Shown: positions 61,401 through 64,000 of the stretch, in pieces
Position numbering within the stretch: position 1 is the stretch's first letter
How the letters are laid out: every line of letters begins with the position of its first letter
NCBI GenBank assembly: GCA_036504595.1
Contig: DASXUX010000108.1
Coordinates: 116,261-180,260 of the forward strand
DNA: 64,000 nt
Direction of reading: 5' to 3'
Source of the DNA: DASXUX01 sp036504595
Lineage (GTDB): Bacteria; Planctomycetota; SZUA-567; H5-PLA8
Made by a program: the position numbers and the translations under genes
Notes under the pieces: generated by a model
Told to the model about the DNA's origin: nothing
Database searches by the model: none
What the model saw: the letters and a program-made list of their open reading frames with translations, nothing else

Positions 61401-61544
61401 GTCGTCGTCTCGCCTGACGGCCTGGACATCTGGATCGACAAAAAGAAACTGCCGCACTCGCAAGGCAAACTCAAACCCACCGGCGGCATGGCCATCAACG
61501 TCACCGGCAACGCAAGGATAGACTTCCCAGCCGTGTTGAAGTAG
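58500..61544 (+). CDS. Transmembrane Ser/Thr protein kinase with DUF1080-like C-terminal domain
   Basis: A 1014-residue protein. The N-terminal Hanks-type kinase (about 13-275) is complete: glycine loop 'LGRGAMGVVFKA', Lys41, Glu60, 'HRDIKPDN' (133-140), DLG (153-155) and 'GTPHYMSPEQ'. One transmembrane helix (about 301-324) follows. The extracytoplasmic part has a Pro/Lys linker, a long helical TPR-like region, a Lys/Asp-rich linker (near 800-830) and a terminal domain (about 834-1014, 'GSFTVKGGGSLFAP', 'SVGVFVRFEPESD') that resembles the DUF1080 / 3-keto-disaccharide-hydrolase sandwich. It is probably a sugar- or wall-sensing kinase. A hairpin repeat begins at its stop codon. Confidence 0.92.
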   Translation: MATLTGRTLGGYLIGEELGRGAMGVVFKAKQLSMDRAVALKFLPKRLAQDEKVVARFLREARAAGQLSHPNIVSVHDAGIVEGLHYIAMEYIDGASVQKRLKDKGFFTEKETLDIAAQICEALKLAHGRGILHRDIKPDNFLMDHAGRVRLADLGLARFQNRGDADVTQDGEAMGTPHYMSPEQCKGADVDARSDLYGLGASMFVMATGQTPYDAATAAAVMVKVLTEPHRSLRKLNSRLSPAFVALVEKLMAKDPAKRYSNAQQVLEAIDRCKNATARPVTTPHSRITPAAPLPPSRRLKLVLCGAGAAVLALIVGGIIVAARTPPGSKVAVGPGAKKDAPPIPTPPLKAVPKPEPKPEPPKTDISKIPSVPLPAMLNNETDVLDMKPEHQAAMRKLSVLRRDLTEALLANPDEAIPKIQQFLNDHPNAPPRVKGQIENLLKEAHANKKKLEEDWDAARADVAKEDKKWKAFKILRAFADAHEGSKQTAEAHGMMLTMLPAVLAVARHAAEAGNVDKAEELLDPTGLPNDLATPLKAELEKVQVKGKEIAAKAAGERKHFAALCDKVAGQAHDADSSKRFDFEDAAKALREGAADFKTDSCLADAKALAELYSKAAGVMSKMKTAAGGSRGVELTGLGTFGAGALQGWTDRGLTYKPADLPQSQTVPWKAVTADKLLEVAKALEAIDKTVPADPFSIGALAFAAGAKDAALAAMAKVPEKDASHALAEAAERALKPPPSRDALAKQLYEDALEAKQKKNADAAFKLQQRLVVEFADTTFVLGHLEDIRSLVGSSAKDVATKKDTEPDKKKDVVPDKKKDAPPEKKVEAAALADLKKMNWTEIKGDWIEDPNQRGSFTVKGGGSLFAPVLNGGVQAAFTLEGESSVGVFVRFEPESDAHKALYKEYYANDLYLGQGYGVSTYNASLYIYGDKLPYSPANSVAGKLERAGVPLRIGTRPLTPGMHEIKVVVSPDGLDIWIDKKKLPHSQGKLKPTGGMAINVTGNARIDFPAVLK

Positions 61545-61585
61545 GTGCCACGCTTGTGTTCGCGCGTCTTATTGCGCGAACACCA
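61544..61585 (+). repeat. Dispersed 42-base hairpin repeat, copy 2
   Basis: Begins GGTGCCACGCTTGTG and forms a 10-base perfect stem GTGTTCGCGC/GCGCGAACAC (61556-61565 and 61574-61583) around GTCTTATT. Same family as 43093-43134. It could serve as the kinase gene's terminator. Confidence 0.85.
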
Positions 61586-61669
61586 GCCTGCAGTTTGTCT
61601 CTGGATTAACCCTTCTGCACTGCAACCTGTTCTTGCACTCGCGCGTCCCTTTGCCGTACTATTCCCATC

Positions 61670-63163
<1,494 letters not shown>

Positions 63164-63343
63164 CAAACGGATCACGCACATGAGGGTGCCGTGTGACTGC
63201 GCCTTCGTCGTTCCTTTGGTTCACCCTTCAATCCGCAATCCGAATTCCACAATCCGCAATTGTCCAATCCCTTCTTCGCGCCTTTGCTGCTCGCCGTTTT
63301 TTCTGTTTCTTTTTCCTTTTTAATTTTTACTTTTTACTTGTCT
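63164..63343. repeat. Intergenic seven-base-period arrays after the NtrC-type gene
   Basis: Units CAATCCG, CAATCCG, AATTCCA, CAATCCG, CAATTGT, CCAATCC at 63229-63270, then T-rich units TTTTTAC twice near 63324-63337. No gene is visible between the two convergent reading frames. Confidence 0.8.
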
Positions 63344-63362
63344 TCAGCCGAAGGCTGAAGAC
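63340..63362. repeat. GTCTTCAGCC-GAA-GGCTGAAGAC hairpin at a gene end
   Basis: A perfect 10-base stem with a 3-base loop. It contains the TGA stop and the last codons of the small minus-strand gene; without a T-run it is not a classical terminator. Confidence 0.85.
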
Positions 63363-63751
63363 ATTCGCATCAGCCAATCCCGCGCAAACGTCTCCTGCAA
63401 AGACCAGTTATCGAGAAACGGTGCCTCCGGCTTCTCTTCCGTTCCGCAATAAAGCTCCCGCGCGCAAAACGCCAAAATAGAATCCTCCCGCCTCGCAATC
63501 TCGCGCAGTAGTTTGTCTTCCGCGCACAAATAATACCGCACGACTTCTTCAACGAGCGCGCGCTCGATCTGCCGAAACGTCTTCCCCAGCACATTGACGC
63601 ACGCCCGGTTCATCCGAGCAGAATTCGCAAACCCAAGCTCCATCGCAAACACTTCCGCGCTCAACTCCGCGCGCAGCTTCGCCAGCAGAGCCTTCGTCCT
63701 CCGTTCCCGCTCCTCAACCTCATCCTCCGTCCGCCACTCCGCATTACGCAC
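63344..63751 (-). CDS. Small helical protein of unknown function
   Basis: A frame of 135 residues from GTG 63751. I do not recognise it. It is mainly helical and charged ('RRTKALLAKLRAELSAEVFA', 'FRQIERALVEEVVRYYLCAE') with three Cys near 'AFCARELYCG', and has no leader. The first dozen codons read through heptamer-like sequence, so ATG 63643 (MELGFANSAR) may be the true start. The stop lies inside a hairpin repeat. Convergent with the NtrC-type gene. Confidence 0.55.
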   Translation of the reverse strand: MRNAEWRTEDEVEERERRTKALLAKLRAELSAEVFAMELGFANSARMNRACVNVLGKTFRQIERALVEEVVRYYLCAEDKLLREIARREDSILAFCARELYCGTEEKPEAPFLDNWSLQETFARDWLMRMSSAFG

Positions 63752-64000
63752 CCGAAAATACTGCGGCCGATTCGTTTGTAGCGCAATCCTCCCGGATTGC
63801 GTGCCGTTCTCTCCCCGGCCCTCGTTCGTATCGCGGGCGTCCCGCTCGCCGCTCCGGTCCCCCTCTCCCAGTGGCGCCGGCCTCCGTGCCGGCGGGAGAG
63901 GGGTTAGGGGTGAGGGGGCCGCCCTGCACTCTCCTTCTGCCGCTCCGTAATTTTCACTTCTTTCTTCTAACTTCTGACTCTCCGTTTCCGCTCCACAACC
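63752..64000. other. Repeat cluster at the window end
   Basis: No gene seen. Several elements follow each other: GTAGCGCAATCC-TCCC-GGATTGC (63778-63800), a GCGGGCGTCCCGC element (63833-63845), CCCCTCTCCC-[GTGGCGCCGGCCTCC...GCCGG]-GGGAGAGGGG (63851-63904), the GTTAGGGGTGAGGG tail, and a 7-base-period array with units TTTTCAC, TTCTTTC, TTCTAAC, TTCTGAC (63951-63978). Confidence 0.8.
63851..63919 (+). repeat. Nested hairpin repeat: GCCGGC element inside CCCTCTCCC/GGGAGAGGG
   Basis: The GTGGCGCCGGCCTCCGTGCC element sits in the loop of the CCCCTCTCCC/GGGAGAGGGG stem, which at 62715-62740 is closed by a short loop instead. This looks like one repeat placed within another. Confidence 0.8.

Overview
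The window comes from a GC-rich, Gram-negative bacterium of the kind found in the PVC superphylum or neighbouring environmental phyla (Planctomycetota, Lentisphaerota, Hydrogenedentota, Sumerlaeota). This placement is an inference. It rests on very long exported proteins (2147, 2791 and 2973 residues), an HzsA-related propeller protein, DUF4159 with ExbB/ExbD, CotH/LTD/PA14 mosaics, a Ser/Thr kinase with a DUF1080-like tail, TIM-barrel sugar isomerases (one with a Tat-type leader) and abundant intergenic repeats. I see no rRNA, tRNA, CRISPR array, phage or insertion sequence.

Layout. 1-10.7 kb (minus): an HzsA-related exported protein running off the window edge, an IclR regulator, a 2147-residue exported mosaic and a GntR/LacI chimeric regulator. 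10.8-27.4 kb (minus): one collinear block of a 2791-residue TPR/PA14 protein, two more exported TPR proteins, ExbB, ExbD, ExbD, a zinc-ribbon single-span protein and a membrane-anchored DUF4159 protein. I read this block as one ion-motive-force-driven envelope machine. 27.7-37.0 kb: a tandem kinase-fold protein, an EamA transporter, a TIM-barrel exported protein, a Tat-type isomerase, a CAP-domain protein and an unrecognised protein. 37.1-42.9 kb: purM, purF, panC, a hicAB toxin-antitoxin pair, transaldolase and a second isomerase. 43.2-45.8 kb: a small unknown, an ECF sigma factor with its anti-sigma factor, and a TrkA-type NAD-binding membrane protein. 46.4-58.3 kb (minus): the 2973-residue CotH/cadherin mosaic, a ferritin-like protein, a double NIPSNAP protein and aroC. 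58.5-64 kb: a Ser/Thr kinase with an extracytoplasmic DUF1080-like domain, an NtrC-type activator, an unknown small gene and a cluster of hairpin repeats.

Two repeat systems run through everything. One is a family of arrays with a strict 7-base period whose unit sequence changes from place to place. They sit at gene ends, often supply the stop codon, and are frequently arranged as two inverted clusters. The other is a family of short GC-rich hairpins with STCC-type loops, which also lie in frame inside at least six genes and add short linkers to the proteins, including one inside the AAA+ region of the NtrC-type activator.

The strongest candidates for undescribed biology are the kinase/pseudokinase tandem protein (27746-29482), the ExbBDD/DUF4159/giant-TPR locus (10780-27408) and the two repeat families. 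All functional statements come from reading motifs by eye; no searches were run.
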